Positions 14,643 through 15,127 of a stretch of DNA of 15,127 nucleotides are shown here, one piece after another. The DNA is from Betaproteobacteria bacterium. Lineage in GTDB: Bacteria > Pseudomonadota > Gammaproteobacteria > Burkholderiales > SG8-39. Below the pieces are notes generated by a model, which made no database searches, had not been told where the DNA came from, and was given only the letters and a program-made list of their open reading frames with translations. The position numbers and the translations under genes were made by a program. The stretch lies in NCBI GenBank assembly GCA_009693345.1, contig SHXL01000050.1, forward strand, positions 1 through 15,127, read 5' to 3'. Numbering within the stretch: position 1 is the first letter of the stretch; each line of letters begins with the position of its first letter.

Positions 14643-15127
14643 CTTTTGAAGATGTGGCGCGCGCGCACGAGCGCATTCGCGACCACGCCCACAGGACGCC
14701 GGTGCTCACCTCGAGCACCATCGACACGCTTACCGGGGCGCGGGTGCATTTCAAGTGCGAGAACCTCCAGCGCATGGGCGCGTTCAAATTCCGCGGCGCC
14801 TACAACGCGCTTTCGCAACTGTCGCCCGAGGAAAAGCGCCGCGGCGTCGTGGCCTTCTCCTCCGGAAATCACGCGCAGGCGGTGGCGCTCGCGGGCAAGC
14901 TCCTCGGCGTTCCGGCCGTCATCGTGATGCCCGAGGATGCGCCAAGGGTGAAGCTCGATGCGACCCGCGGCTACGGGGCCGAGGTTGTCACGTACCGGAA
15001 GGCGGAATCCCGCGAAGATGTTGCAAAAAAACTTGCAAGGGGAAAGGGCCTCACGCTCATTCCTCCCTTCGACCACCCGCACATTGTGGCCGGCCAGGGC
15101 ACCGCGGCGAAGGAGCTGATCGAGGAC
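14633..15127 (+). CDS. Threonine/serine dehydratase family protein, 3' end outside window
   Basis: The visible 165 residues are the N-terminal half of a fold-type II PLP enzyme of the threonine ammonia-lyase / serine racemase group (usually 310-400 residues). The PLP lysine is Lys52 in GAFKFRGAYNAL, and the phosphate-side loop is SSGNHAQAVA (about 76-85). VIVMPEDAPRVKLDATRGYGAEV follows the family pattern and FDHPHIVAGQGT leads into the window end. It probably deaminates L-threonine or L-serine; catabolic dehydratase, hydroxyaspartate ammonia-lyase and racemase cannot be separated without the C-terminus. The ATG lies inside the end of the dehalogenase-like gene and shares 10 bases with it (ATGGAAGTAA), so translation is likely coupled. 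An AT-rich patch occurs near 15013-15045. Confidence 0.88.
   Translation, partial: MEVTFEDVARAHERIRDHAHRTPVLTSSTIDTLTGARVHFKCENLQRMGAFKFRGAYNALSQLSPEEKRRGVVAFSSGNHAQAVALAGKLLGVPAVIVMPEDAPRVKLDATRGYGAEVVTYRKAESREDVAKKLARGKGLTLIPPFDHPHIVAGQGTAAKELIED

Overview
The window reads as a chromosomal segment of a high-GC Gram-negative bacterium, most likely a betaproteobacterium. This is inferred from overall codon use, the fadE-thiolase-hydratase operon, the style of the dtd, YdcH (DUF465) and DUF1499 proteins, and a dispersed 'RES...AFAG' type inverted repeat. I see no rRNA, tRNA, CRISPR array, insertion sequence or phage gene. The theme is acyl-CoA catabolism, followed by a housekeeping stretch and a dehalogenase-like hydrolase.

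Layout: 1-158 is the tail of a probable TetR-type regulator. 186-5922 is a tight operon: membrane-anchored acyl-CoA dehydrogenase FadE, a FadI-like thiolase and a FadJ-like hydratase/3-hydroxyacyl-CoA dehydrogenase, a complete beta-oxidation cycle. Facing it on the minus strand is an APH-like kinase (7647-6577) followed by an acyl-CoA dehydrogenase cut off after about 175 residues (6566-6039). Such kinase/dehydrogenase pairs resemble LvaA/LvaC and ACAD10/ACAD11, which process 4-hydroxyacyl-CoAs; here the dehydrogenase half is broken. Divergent from the kinase are a class V aminotransferase and a cupin. The cupin converges on dtd, which is preceded on the minus strand by ydcH. Divergent from ydcH is an HD-domain phosphohydrolase gene with an apparent one-base insertion. 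A REP-like double hairpin separates it from a minus-strand pair: an HtrA-like protein lacking catalytic His and Asp, and a DUF1499 protein. Then come an unrecognised 122-residue gene (+), a crotonase-fold protein (-), a DhlA-like haloalkane dehalogenase (+) and the start of a threonine dehydratase-family gene (+) that runs off the end.

The genes are packed: ATGA and 10-base overlaps, a 1-base gap and a direct abutment inside operons, overlapping convergent stops, and a head-to-head pair whose possible start codons overlap. The most unusual property of the sequence is a set of sharp AT-rich, rare-codon patches (about 30% GC by hand count in the strongest) inside otherwise GC-rich conserved genes, in frame and in regions that look conserved. 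I did not find a clearly new multi-gene system. The best leads are the codon patches, the broken kinase/dehydrogenase pair and the DhlA-like enzyme.
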